From Streptomyces endocoffeicus (GTDB lineage: Bacteria > Actinomycetota > Actinomycetes > Streptomycetales > Streptomycetaceae), in assembly GCF_016741935.1 (NCBI RefSeq), contig NZ_JAERRG010000018.1, positions 124,001-188,000 of the forward strand: a DNA stretch of 64,000 nucleotides, given 5' to 3'. The notes below the pieces were generated by a model that was not told the origin of the DNA, ran no database searches, and worked only from the letters and a program-made list of their open reading frames with translations. The position numbers and the translations under genes were made by a program. This document shows positions 34,851 through 43,549 of the stretch, piece by piece (positions within the stretch are counted from its first letter, which is position 1; the number at the start of each line of letters is the position of its first letter).

Positions 34851-37361
34851 ATGTTCCGCACCGCCCTGCGCACCCTCCGATCCCATCGGCTCCGTTTCGC
34901 GATGCCCGCCCTCGCCGTCGTGCTCGGTGTGGCCTTCGTGACCGGTTCGCTGCTCTACGGCGACTCCGTCAGAGCGGCCGTGAACCGCGCACAGTCCAAC
35001 TCCCAGCCCGACGCGTCCGTCTCCATCACCGCGGACCCCGCCGTCCCACACCGGCTCGATGACACGCTGCTGCGGCGGCTGCGCGCGCTGCCGTCGGCGG
35101 CCGCGGCGCGCGGTGTGGTGGAGGGCCGCTCCTTCCTCGTCGGCTCCGACGGCACTCTGGTGGGCGATCTGAACCAGGCCGCGGGCGTCAACTACGTGCC
35201 CGACGGCAGCGGCGAGGACGTCCGCTATCCGCTCGCCGAGGGCCGTGGCCCCCGCGGCGCCGCGGAGATCGCCGTCGACCGGCGGACCGCCGAGCGGGCC
35301 GGGTACCGGGTGGGCGCCCGGGTGCGCCTCGTCGTGGCCGGCACGGCCCGCGACGCCCGGCTGGTCGGCGTCTTCACCGCCCATGACAGCCGGGTGGACT
35401 CCGGTGGCACGCTCACCGCCTTCGACACCGCCACCGCGCAACGGCACTTCGCCCCCGAGCCGAAGGGCTACTCGGCCATCACACTGACCGCCGCCGAGGG
35501 CACATCGGATGCCCAACTCGCCCAGCGGGCACAGAAGTCGCTGCCGTCCGGGCTGCGGGCGGTCACCCGCGCCGATCTGGAGTCCGGTGCCGCCTCCGAC
35601 GGGGACGCGGACAAGCTCACCACACTGCTGCTGAGCTTCGCCGGGGTCGCCCTGTTCGTCTCCACCTTCCTGGTGGCCAACACCTTCACCATGCTCAGCG
35701 CGGCCCGCGCCCGGGAACACGCGCTGCTGCGGGCCATCGGCGCCACCACGAACCACGTGATGCGCATGGTCCTGACCGAGGCCGCCGTGGTCGGCACGGC
35801 GGCCTCGGCCATCGGCTACGGCCTCGGCGTCGGCGCCGCGCACCTGCTGGGCAGCCTGTTCGACGCCTCCGGAGCGGGGAACGCCACCGTGCCCGCGCTG
35901 TCCGCCAAACCGCTGCTCGCGGCCTTCGCCGTGGGCATCGGCGTCACCGTCCTCGCGGCCTACGTCCCGGCCCGCCGGGCGGCGGCCGTACCGCCGGTGG
36001 CGGCGCTGCGGACCGTCCAGCCGTCCACCGCCGCCTCACTGCGCCGCCGCAACACCATCGGGCTGATCACCACCGCGTGCGGCACACTGCTGATCGCCGC
36101 CGCCGTCGGCGAGCCGAACCTCCTCTTCGGCGCCGCGCCCCTGCTGCTGGTGGGCCTGATCGTCCTCACTCCGCTGCTCGCGCTCGGCGTCACCGGGTTG
36201 CTGCGCTCCCCGCTGACCCGCCTGGCGGGCGTCCGGGGCAAGCTGGCGGTGGAGAACGCCCGCCGCAATCCACGGCGTACGGCGGCCACCGCGACCACCC
36301 TGATGGTCGGTCTGGCGATGATCACCGCCGTGACCGTGGCCGTCACCTCGGTGAACCGCTACGACGAGCGGGAGGCCGACCGCTCCATGGCTTCGGACCT
36401 GCGCATCACGGCCGTCGACTTCGGGGAGGTCGGCGGGGACACGGCGGCCCGGGTGGCGCGGCTCGCCGACGCCGAGGCCGTCACCCCCGTCATCCCCACC
36501 TACTTCGACCTCTCCGACAAGACCCCCCTCTCGGTCACCGCGGTCGATCCCGCCACGGTGGAACGCGCCGCGTCGCTCACCGTCCGCGAGGGGTCGCTGG
36601 ACCGCCTCGGCCAGGGCATCGCCGTCACCCAGGAAGTGGCCGCCGCCCACGGCTGGCGGCTCGGCTCCCATGTCACCGGAAGCTTCACCAGTCCGAGCGG
36701 CCGTACGCCGGGCACCAAGGCCGGCCTGCCCGTGGTCGCGATCTACGACGGCCCGGAGGATCTGACCCCCGCCCTCGTCTCCGAGCGCGTCCTGCCACGT
36801 CCGACCGGCGCCGAGGACCGGCCGAACATCGGCTCGGTCCTGGTCAAGGCCGCCCCCGGCCGCACCGCCGCGCTCCAGGAGGAGATCCGGCGCGCCCTGG
36901 ACAACCCGGCGCTGCTCGTCCAGGACCGCGCCGACGCGAGGGCCGCCGCCACCGCGCAGACCGAGCCGTTCCTCAACATCATGTACGCCATGCTCAGCGT
37001 CACCGTGCTGATCGGCGCCCTCGGGGTGGTCAACACCATGGGCATGGCCGTCTTCGAGCGGGTGCGGGAGATCGGGCTCCTGCGGGCCATCGGGCTGGAC
37101 CGCGGTGGCGTCGGATCCGTGCTGCGCCTGGAGTCGGTGACCATCTCCCTCTTCGGCTCCGCGCTCGGTGTCGTCGCCGGTACGGCCATCGGCGCGGCGG
37201 CCGTCCTCGGCCAGGAGGCCGTTCCGCTCGTCATCCCCTGGGACAGGACGGCCCTCTTCTTCCTCGCGAGCGCCGCGATCGGCGTCCTGGCCTCGCTCCG
37301 GCCGGGGCGGCAGGCCGCGCGCATCCCGATGCTGGAGGCCATCGGCGCGGACACCGAGTGA
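34851..37361 (+). CDS. FtsX/MacB-type ABC transporter permease
   Basis: 836 aa membrane protein with the doubled FtsX layout: a first helix (LRFAMPALAVVLGVAFVTGSLLYG), a periplasmic MacB-like domain, three helices, a middle helix pair, a second periplasmic domain and three more helices (NTMGMAVFERVREIGLLRAIGLDRG). Such permeases normally need an ATPase encoded next door; none is here. Start ATG 34851 has GAAGG nearby. Divergent from the two-component pair, it may be its target, as in envelope-stress and antimicrobial-peptide systems. Confidence 0.9.
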   Translation: MFRTALRTLRSHRLRFAMPALAVVLGVAFVTGSLLYGDSVRAAVNRAQSNSQPDASVSITADPAVPHRLDDTLLRRLRALPSAAAARGVVEGRSFLVGSDGTLVGDLNQAAGVNYVPDGSGEDVRYPLAEGRGPRGAAEIAVDRRTAERAGYRVGARVRLVVAGTARDARLVGVFTAHDSRVDSGGTLTAFDTATAQRHFAPEPKGYSAITLTAAEGTSDAQLAQRAQKSLPSGLRAVTRADLESGAASDGDADKLTTLLLSFAGVALFVSTFLVANTFTMLSAARAREHALLRAIGATTNHVMRMVLTEAAVVGTAASAIGYGLGVGAAHLLGSLFDASGAGNATVPALSAKPLLAAFAVGIGVTVLAAYVPARRAAAVPPVAALRTVQPSTAASLRRRNTIGLITTACGTLLIAAAVGEPNLLFGAAPLLLVGLIVLTPLLALGVTGLLRSPLTRLAGVRGKLAVENARRNPRRTAATATTLMVGLAMITAVTVAVTSVNRYDEREADRSMASDLRITAVDFGEVGGDTAARVARLADAEAVTPVIPTYFDLSDKTPLSVTAVDPATVERAASLTVREGSLDRLGQGIAVTQEVAAAHGWRLGSHVTGSFTSPSGRTPGTKAGLPVVAIYDGPEDLTPALVSERVLPRPTGAEDRPNIGSVLVKAAPGRTAALQEEIRRALDNPALLVQDRADARAAATAQTEPFLNIMYAMLSVTVLIGALGVVNTMGMAVFERVREIGLLRAIGLDRGGVGSVLRLESVTISLFGSALGVVAGTAIGAAAVLGQEAVPLVIPWDRTALFFLASAAIGVLASLRPGRQAARIPMLEAIGADTE

Positions 37362-37396
37362 CGGTCGTGGGGCGACCGCCCGTTGCCCCACCCCGG

Positions 37397-37427
37397 CGTG
37401 TCGCGGCCGGGGAACCACCGCGACACG
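37397..37427 (+). terminator. hairpin between the FtsX-type gene and cydA
   Basis: CGTGTCGCGG (37397-37406) and CCGCGACACG (37418-37427) form a perfect 10-bp stem with an 11-base loop, 36 bases after the permease stop. It would end that transcript before cydA. Confidence 0.6.
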
Positions 37428-37488
37428 ACAAAGGCGGGTAAAGGTGTTTTTCCGGGATGGGGGGCTCAGCGACGAGTGAGGAGCGGCC

Positions 37489-38922
37489 GTGCCCGCTGTC
37501 GACCAGCATCCGTGGCCGCGGGCCGCGGCCGTGGTGAGGGACTGGCTGGCGGGACCGGCCACATCCGGCGATCTGTCCGCGGCCCGCGCCCAGATGGGCT
37601 TCTCGCTCGCCTGGCACATCATCCTGGCCTGTCTGGGTGTGGGGCTTCCGCTGCTCACCCTGATCGCCGAGTGGTGGGGCGTGCGCACCGGCGACTCCTC
37701 GTACCGGCTGCTCGCCCGGCGCTGGGCGCGGGCCATGGGGGTGCTGTTCGCCGTGGGCGCGGTCTCCGGCACGGTCCTCAGCTTTGAGATGGGGCTGCTG
37801 TGGCCGGGGCTGATGGGCCGTTACGGCCAGGTCATCGGGTTGCCGTTCGCCATCGAGGGGATCGCCTTCTTCATCGAGGCCATCTTCCTCGGCATCTACC
37901 TCTACGCATGGGACCGGCTGCCGCCGCGCGTCCATATGCTCACCGCGATCCCCATCATCGTCGCCGGTGTGGCCTCGGCGTTCTTCGTGGTGTGCGCCAA
38001 CGCGTGGATGAACCAGCCGCGTGGCTTCACCGTCCGCCACGGCAGGGTCGTGGACGTCGATCCGCTCGCCGCGATGTTCAACCCGGCCAGCCCGCCACAG
38101 ACCGTCCATATGATCCTCGCCGCGCTGATGGTGGCGTCCTTCCTGACGGCGAGCGTGTACGCGGTCGCCCTGCTGCGCGGCCGCACCGACCGCTACCACC
38201 GCGCGGGGTTCTTCATCCCGTTCGTCCTCGGCGCCGTCGTCTCGCCCGTCCAGCTGGTGGTGGGCGACTGGATCGCCCGCTTCGTGGCCGACTACCAGCC
38301 GGTCAAACTCGCCGCCATGGAGGGCGTGTTCACCACCTCCAGCCATGTACCGATCACCCTGGGCGGCATCGCGGGCGACCACGGCATCAAGTACGGCCTG
38401 GAGATCCCGAACGGCCTGTCGCTGCTCGTCGGCTTCAGCCCCAGCACGGTCGTCGAGGGGCTGAACCAGGTGCCACCCGCGCTACGGCCCCCGGTCACCG
38501 GCACCCATCTGGCATTCGACCTGATGGTGCTCGGCGGGCTGTTCCTGCTCGGGCTCGGGGCCTGGCTGCTGCTGGCCTGGTGGCGCACCCGGCGCCGGGG
38601 CGAGACCGACCCGCTGGCCCGCCGGGGCACGCGCCTCTTCCTGTGGCTGGCGTCGTTCAGCGGTCTGGCGGCGGTCGTCTCGCTGGAGTGCGGCTGGGTG
38701 GTCACCGAGGAGGGCCGCCAGCCGTGGGTGGTGCAGGGCGTCCTCAGCGTCCGGGACGCGGTGAATCCCGCCCCCGGCCTGATGATCGGGCTGTGGCTGC
38801 TGCTCGCGGTGTACGCCGCGATGACGGTGGCCACCGTCTACGTGTTGCGCCGGCTCGCGGGCGAGCGCCCGGTGCCGGTGGCCCCGCAGGAAGCCGATGT
38901 GACCGGCTATCCGGTCGTGTGA
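37489..38922 (+). CDS. cydA: cytochrome bd quinol oxidase subunit I
   Basis: 477 aa, haem-bearing subunit of the high-affinity terminal oxidase in the membrane. Visible are AQMGFSLAWHIILACLGVGLPL with the haem His, GTVLSFEMGLLWPGLMGRYGQVIGLPFAIEGIAFFIEAIFLGIYLY, and ASPPQTVHMILAALMVASF with another haem ligand. The Q-loop is short, as in CioA-type and actinobacterial enzymes. GTG start with GAGGAG upstream. cydB follows by 16 bases; the cydCD exporter genes often found after it are not here. Confidence 0.94.
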   Translation: MPAVDQHPWPRAAAVVRDWLAGPATSGDLSAARAQMGFSLAWHIILACLGVGLPLLTLIAEWWGVRTGDSSYRLLARRWARAMGVLFAVGAVSGTVLSFEMGLLWPGLMGRYGQVIGLPFAIEGIAFFIEAIFLGIYLYAWDRLPPRVHMLTAIPIIVAGVASAFFVVCANAWMNQPRGFTVRHGRVVDVDPLAAMFNPASPPQTVHMILAALMVASFLTASVYAVALLRGRTDRYHRAGFFIPFVLGAVVSPVQLVVGDWIARFVADYQPVKLAAMEGVFTTSSHVPITLGGIAGDHGIKYGLEIPNGLSLLVGFSPSTVVEGLNQVPPALRPPVTGTHLAFDLMVLGGLFLLGLGAWLLLAWWRTRRRGETDPLARRGTRLFLWLASFSGLAAVVSLECGWVVTEEGRQPWVVQGVLSVRDAVNPAPGLMIGLWLLLAVYAAMTVATVYVLRRLAGERPVPVAPQEADVTGYPVV

Positions 38923-38938
38923 ACCGCTGGAGGTCCTG

Positions 38939-39961
38939 ATGCTCGCGGACACCGTCCTGGCGGTGATGTGGCTGGGTCTGATGTGCTACGCCCTCTTCGC
39001 CGGCGCCGACTTCGGGGCGGGGCTGTGGGATCTGGTGGCCGGTGGCAGCCATCGCGGACGGTCGCAGCGCGCGCTGATCGAGCACGCCATCGGACCGGTC
39101 TGGGAGGCCAACCACGTGTGGCTGATCTTCGTGGTGGTGATGTTGTGGAGCGGCTTCCCCGAGGTGTTCGCCGCCGTGATGTCCACCCTCTATCTGCCGC
39201 TGACCCTGGCGGCGCTCGGCATCATCGCGCGCGGTGCCGCGTTCGCGTTCCGCAAGGCCAGCACCCAGCTGTGGCAGCAGCGGCTGTTCGGGGCCTGCTT
39301 CGCCACGTCCTCGGTCGTCACGCCCTTCTTCCTGGGCACGGTCGCCGGTGGTGTGGCCTCCGGGCGCGTACCCCCGGGCCTCGCCGCGGGGAGTACGGTC
39401 ACCAGCTGGCTCAATCCGGCGTCCTTCCTCGGCGGTGTGCTGGCCGTGGTGACCTGCGCCCATCTGGCCGCCGTCTATCTGTGCGCGGACGCGGCGCGCG
39501 GGGGCGGGCCCGGCCTGGTGCGGGCGTTCCAGCGGCGCGCCCTGGTCAGCGGGCTGGCCGCGGGTGCCGTGGCGCTGGCGGGCATCGCCGTGCTGTACGC
39601 CGACGCGCCACGGCTGTTCCAGGGGCTCACCCATCGCGCCCTGCCCCTGGTGGTGCTGTCGGCCGTCACCGGGGTTGCCGGGCTGGTCCTGCTCATGCGG
39701 TCGCTGTGGGGCTGGGCGCGGGCCGCCGCCGCCCTCGCCGTGGCCCTCATCATCTGGGCCTGGGGCGTGGCGCAGTACCCGCTGATGCTGGTGCCGGACC
39801 TCACCGTGGCACGGGCGGCCGCACCGCCGTCGGTGCTGGCCGCGGTGCTGATCGTGTTCGCGGTCGGGGCGCTGCTGCTGATCCCGTCCCTGGGCTGGCT
39901 CTACGCGCTCTTCCAGCGCCCGGAGACCGGCGTGGCGGCGGGCGCCGAGGACACGCGCTGA
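38939..39961 (+). CDS. cydB: cytochrome bd quinol oxidase subunit II
   Basis: 340 aa with eight or so hydrophobic segments, opening MLADTVLAVMWLGLMCYALFAGADFGAGLWDLVAGG and HAIGPVWEANHVWLIFVVVMLWSGFPEVF, the signature region of CydB. ATG 38939 has GGAGG upstream. It completes the oxidase with CydA. Its stop codon lies inside a 15-base direct repeat shared with the end of the convergent FHA gene. Confidence 0.94.
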   Translation: MLADTVLAVMWLGLMCYALFAGADFGAGLWDLVAGGSHRGRSQRALIEHAIGPVWEANHVWLIFVVVMLWSGFPEVFAAVMSTLYLPLTLAALGIIARGAAFAFRKASTQLWQQRLFGACFATSSVVTPFFLGTVAGGVASGRVPPGLAAGSTVTSWLNPASFLGGVLAVVTCAHLAAVYLCADAARGGGPGLVRAFQRRALVSGLAAGAVALAGIAVLYADAPRLFQGLTHRALPLVVLSAVTGVAGLVLLMRSLWGWARAAAALAVALIIWAWGVAQYPLMLVPDLTVARAAAPPSVLAAVLIVFAVGALLLIPSLGWLYALFQRPETGVAAGAEDTR

Positions 39962-40016
39962 GCGGTCGACGGTCGGGGCACGGCCACGCTGAACGGAAGG
40001 AACGCGCTGAGCGGTC
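39953..40016. repeat. 15-bp direct repeat over two stop codons
   Basis: ACGCGCTGAGCGGTC occurs at 39953-39967, where it holds the cydB stop, and again at 40002-40016, where its end overlaps the stop of the minus-strand FHA gene (40015-40017). Confidence 0.8.
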
Positions 40017-40884
40017 AGGCGGCGTCGATCAGGGCCAGGTCCGGGGGAACGAGCGTGGTCGACATCATCAGGGCGCGGATCAGATGGTCGTTGAGCGCGT
40101 TGCCGACCGGTTCGCCGACCTCCTCGCGGGTCAGCCAGGGCACTCCGTCCCGGGACAGCATCGTGCGGACCCGGTTGACCAGGTGCTCGACACGCTTCTC
40201 GCTCCAGGCCTCACCGGGGCGCGACTCCGCCAGCTGGGCGGCCGTCTGCCTCCAGGTGAGGGGCTGCGGCCGGGGCTCGTGGAGCAGATACCGCTGGCCG
40301 AGGACGACGACCGCGAGCTTCTCCTCGTCGGTGAGCACCCATACGCGGGGCGGGCGGGTGACATCCCCGGGCAGGGCCACCGGCCGCTCGGTCTCGGGGC
40401 CGCTGACGAAGACCTCCAGCAGATGCTCACGGTCGCGCGAGCCCCGGACGAACAGCGGGGTGTAGCCGGTCTCGAGGGGCAGTGGCTCCTCGCCCGTGAA
40501 GAGCAGCCGGGACGGGAACCGGAGCGGCAGCCGGCCGTTGTTGGCGACCCACCAGCGGCCGTGGCGGTGGGTCAGTCTGCCCTGACAGCGGCTGACCTGG
40601 GGGTCGTCCTCGCCCACACAGATGTGCACCTCGGGGCGGTTCCGTCCGAAGAGCAGCTCACGGCCGTCGCCGGGGCCTAGGGTCATGCCACCGGTCAGCG
40701 CGAGGGCGAAGGCGGTGCCCGGCACCGGCGCGGTCACCCCGCGGGCCAGGCTGCCGTGCGCGGCGGGCAGCGGACGACCGTCTGCGGCGGGACGGCTGGT
40801 GGCCGGACGGCCGGTGGCGGGGCGACGGGCGGCGGGTGCCCGCCCGGTGGCGGGGCGGTCGCTGCCGGGAGGTGTTGTGGTCAT
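40015..40884 (-). CDS. FHA-domain protein
   Basis: 289 aa. The first 45 residues are a low-complexity repeat of Ala-Thr-Gly-Arg-Pro type. The FHA core follows (LLFGRNRPEVHICVGEDDPQVSRCQGRLTHRHGRWWVANNGRLPL) with GR, S and N residues that bind phosphothreonine. The C-terminal part (LTWRQTAAQLAESRPGEAWSEKRVEHLVNRVRTMLSRDG) is helical and HTH-like. Its start overlaps the kinase stop as ATGA, so it is very probably a reader or substrate of that kinase. Confidence 0.87.
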   Translation of the reverse strand: MTTTPPGSDRPATGRAPAARRPATGRPATSRPAADGRPLPAAHGSLARGVTAPVPGTAFALALTGGMTLGPGDGRELLFGRNRPEVHICVGEDDPQVSRCQGRLTHRHGRWWVANNGRLPLRFPSRLLFTGEEPLPLETGYTPLFVRGSRDREHLLEVFVSGPETERPVALPGDVTRPPRVWVLTDEEKLAVVVLGQRYLLHEPRPQPLTWRQTAAQLAESRPGEAWSEKRVEHLVNRVRTMLSRDGVPWLTREEVGEPVGNALNDHLIRALMMSTTLVPPDLALIDAA

Positions 40885-42821
40885 GATGCCGGGAGTTTCT
40901 TCGCGGCCGTGGCGGCGAGCGCCTTGGCGGTCTCGCAGAGCTTTTCGGTGGACTCGGGCCCGTAGACGTTCAACGACATGAACTCGACGGTGTCGTCACC
41001 GAGGGAGTTGCGGTACGAGCGGTGCAACATCCGGACCAGGCATGAGTCGTCGTCCCATTCGTTCGGCGACACGGAGCTCCGCTTGCCGGCGATGACCGCC
41101 CGCTGTCCGTCGTCCGTGGTGAACTGGTTGTCCCGGTTGAACACCACCTTCACCCCCGCGTCGCCCGAGCCGTCCGTCCACTCGCACTGCCAGTCCCCGA
41201 AGCCGGGGTCGCGGTCCGCCACCCGGACACCGGCGATCCGCTTGAGCTCATCGCTGTTCAGCAGCCGGCATGCGTGCCCCCGCAGCAGGGAGCTCGCCAC
41301 CGGCCGCCCGGAGCGCCGGGGGACCTGGCCGCGGTCCAGCACACTGACCACGTAGTCGGTGGCGGCGTCGCCCAGTTGGCAGGGGTCAGGCGCCGGGGTG
41401 TCGAGCCGCTCGGTGATGATCCAGATCTGCTTTCGGTCGGCGGACGCGATGTTCCGCAGGCACTCGTCCCCATCGCGCTGGTACGCGCCGACGGTGACAT
41501 TGCCGACCCTCCTGGTGGGCACATCGCCACCCGGCTCCGGCGGATCGGAGCTGAAGTTGAGCTGGACGTCGGCGATGTCATCGCCGCTTTCGCCCTGCAG
41601 CAGGACATCACAGCGATCGATCTCGCCGTAGTCCGGGTCGAGCACGGTCTCGCCGAAGCGGCTGAGCGAGGCGGGGTTGAGCAACGTACAGGGATCGGCG
41701 GTCCGCGCGTCGCCTATGGTGCCGGCCGGGCCCGTCCGGGCCGGCGAGTCGGCCGTACCGGACGCGCCACGCCCGCCGTCCTTCCCGGACCCGCGGCTCT
41801 CGTCGGAGCGCCCGTCACCCCAGGGGCCGAAGAGGGTGGCCCAGGCCACCAGGACCGCGGCGGTGCCCAGCGCGGCCGCGGTGATGACCACCCGGCGGCT
41901 CGGGCGGCGCCACAGCCCTCGGACGGACGGCGGCACCAGCCGCATCGTGAAGGGCGTGCGGTCCAGCGTGTCACCGTCGTGTGGGTCCTCGAGGCCCTCG
42001 AGGTCCTCGATCCGCGGGGACGACGGGGCGACCCGCCGCAGCAGCCGTACGGCCTGGTCGGCGGCGGGGCGCCGCCTCGGCTCCAGATCCAGCAGCCTGG
42101 TGAGCGCGTCCACCAGCGGACCGGCCCGGTGCGGGGTCTCGATATAGCCCTCGATGGCCCGCGCCACATAGGCCATGGGATGCGATGCCTCGCCGTACGG
42201 GGACCGCCCCTCGATCGCCGCGTAGAGCGTCGCGCCCAGTGAGAAGACATCGGACTTCCGGTCGGCCGCCTCTCCCCTGGCCACCTCGGGCGGCAGATAC
42301 GGCGGTTTGCCACGCACCCCGCCCGTCTGGGTCATGGTGGCCTCGCTCCACAGCGCCCGGGAGATGCCGAAGTCGGTCAGCTTGGCGACCCCGTCCTCGG
42401 TGATCAGGACGTTCTCCGGGGTGACATCGCCGTGCACCACGCCCTCGGCGTGCGACTTCGCCAGCGCGGCGGCGATCTGGCAGCCGATGGAGGCCGCCTC
42501 CTCCGGGGGGAGCGCGACCCGGCCGCGCACCATGTCCGCGAGGCTGCCCCCGGACACGTACTCCATGACGATCCAGCAGATCTCGCCCTCGTCCACGAAG
42601 TCGAACACCGAGACGATGTGCGGATGGTGCAGCCGTGCGGCGTTGCGCGCCTCGTTGGTCAGGCGCGCCACCGCGCGGTCGTCGTCCGGACGCGCACACT
42701 TCACCGCGACCTGGCGGTCCAGCAGTTCATCGTGGGCCCGCCAGACGATGCCCATCCCGCCTCTCCCGATGGGCTCCTGGAGGAGATATCGGTCGGCGAC
42801 CTTGTCACCGGCCTCCGCCAT
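40881..42821 (-). CDS. membrane Ser/Thr protein kinase, PknB type
   Basis: 646 aa. The kinase domain has GRGGMG (residues 19-24), ATP-binding K41 (VAVKCA), the DFG (LTDFGIS) and a PPEVARGE activation segment. The catalytic loop is HGDVTPENVL: Asp is kept but the usual Arg is Gly and Lys is Thr, so it is a non-RD kinase. A single membrane helix near residue 315 (VVITAAALGTAAVLVAWATLF) leads to an extracytoplasmic part with paired cysteines (ADPCTLLNPASL, RGHACRLLNSDEL), seemingly two related modules. ATG 42821 is chosen; GTG 42830 is possible. Confidence 0.92.
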   Translation of the reverse strand: MAEAGDKVADRYLLQEPIGRGGMGIVWRAHDELLDRQVAVKCARPDDDRAVARLTNEARNAARLHHPHIVSVFDFVDEGEICWIVMEYVSGGSLADMVRGRVALPPEEAASIGCQIAAALAKSHAEGVVHGDVTPENVLITEDGVAKLTDFGISRALWSEATMTQTGGVRGKPPYLPPEVARGEAADRKSDVFSLGATLYAAIEGRSPYGEASHPMAYVARAIEGYIETPHRAGPLVDALTRLLDLEPRRRPAADQAVRLLRRVAPSSPRIEDLEGLEDPHDGDTLDRTPFTMRLVPPSVRGLWRRPSRRVVITAAALGTAAVLVAWATLFGPWGDGRSDESRGSGKDGGRGASGTADSPARTGPAGTIGDARTADPCTLLNPASLSRFGETVLDPDYGEIDRCDVLLQGESGDDIADVQLNFSSDPPEPGGDVPTRRVGNVTVGAYQRDGDECLRNIASADRKQIWIITERLDTPAPDPCQLGDAATDYVVSVLDRGQVPRRSGRPVASSLLRGHACRLLNSDELKRIAGVRVADRDPGFGDWQCEWTDGSGDAGVKVVFNRDNQFTTDDGQRAVIAGKRSSVSPNEWDDDSCLVRMLHRSYRNSLGDDTVEFMSLNVYGPESTEKLCETAKALAATAAKKLPAS

Positions 42822-42902
42822 CACCCGCACCCCCGCTACCCCGCTTCATCACCCGTCACGTTCCAGTGTCGCCACGGAGAGTACTTGCCCGCGAGGTCAG
42901 TG

Positions 42903-42914
42903 GGTAGCGCTACC
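42903..42914. promoter_or_regulatory. 12-bp perfect palindrome upstream of the kinase
   Basis: GGTAGCGCTACC lies about 80 bases upstream of the kinase start. It is a plausible operator; the binder is unknown. Confidence 0.35.
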
Positions 42915-42989
42915 GGTGGATAGCCCCGGAAAGAGGGAAGCCTCCGGCGCACGACGGTCGCTTCGCGAGCGGGGTGTCAGGGGGCCGGG

Positions 42990-43015
42990 GTGGAGCGCCG
43001 GCACCGGCGCTCCAC
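42990..43015 (-). terminator. 12-bp hairpin at the end of the secreted-enzyme operon
   Basis: GTGGAGCGCCGG (42990-43001) and CCGGCGCTCCAC (43004-43015) are perfect complements. The hairpin lies 21 bases past the DPBB gene stop on the minus strand, the right place to end that operon. Confidence 0.7.
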
Positions 43016-43035
43016 ATCCTTCACCAAATACCCTT

Positions 43036-43470
43036 TCACCTCACGATTTCTTCCTTGACGACGATGTGGCCGGAGTCGGGATCGAGGACTCCGCCGAGCC
43101 GGGAGTACGCGCCGTCGGTCAGGTCCAGACACTTGGGCACGGACGGCGTCCAGCCGAAGGTGCCGCGGTCGTTGACGCGCACGACCAGTGATCTGCCGTT
43201 GGCCACGTTGGTGACCTTCACCTTGGTGCCGAACGGCAGCTGCGGGCTACGGCTCAGGGAGGTGGCGGCGGTGTCCGCGTTGTTGTCGAAGAGTTCGCCG
43301 CTGGCGGTGTAGGCGCCGGGCGGTATGTAGCCGTAGTGCGTGGCCCAGCAGTTCTGCCCGGGCGGCGGGGTGTCGCTGGTGGCCGCGGTGCTCGTCGGGG
43401 CGACGGTCACTACGGCGGTCAGTGCGGCGGCTCCGACCGCCAGTCGGCCGATCAGCGTTGCCTTGCGCAT
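43036..43470 (-). CDS. secreted double-psi beta-barrel (RlpA/barwin-like) protein
   Basis: 144 aa with a Sec signal peptide (MRKATLIGRLAVGAAALTAVV, cleavage near STAA). The mature part is a DPBB domain: CWATHYGYIPPGAYTASGELFDNN, LPFGTKVKVTNVANGRSLVVRVNDRGTFG, KCLDLTDGAYSRLG. This fold is shared by RlpA, expansins and plant barwin. It is last gene of the GH19-thaumatin-GH128 operon. A wall-loosening role fits; the catalytic Asp of lytic transglycosylases cannot be judged by eye. Confidence 0.85.
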   Translation of the reverse strand: MRKATLIGRLAVGAAALTAVVTVAPTSTAATSDTPPPGQNCWATHYGYIPPGAYTASGELFDNNADTAATSLSRSPQLPFGTKVKVTNVANGRSLVVRVNDRGTFGWTPSVPKCLDLTDGAYSRLGGVLDPDSGHIVVKEEIVR

Positions 43471-43549
43471 GGCGGAGGACCTCGTTTCGGTTGTCGTGGT
43501 GTGGGGTGGTGTGAGTGGTGTGAGTGGTGTGAGCGCGAGTGGCCTTGTC

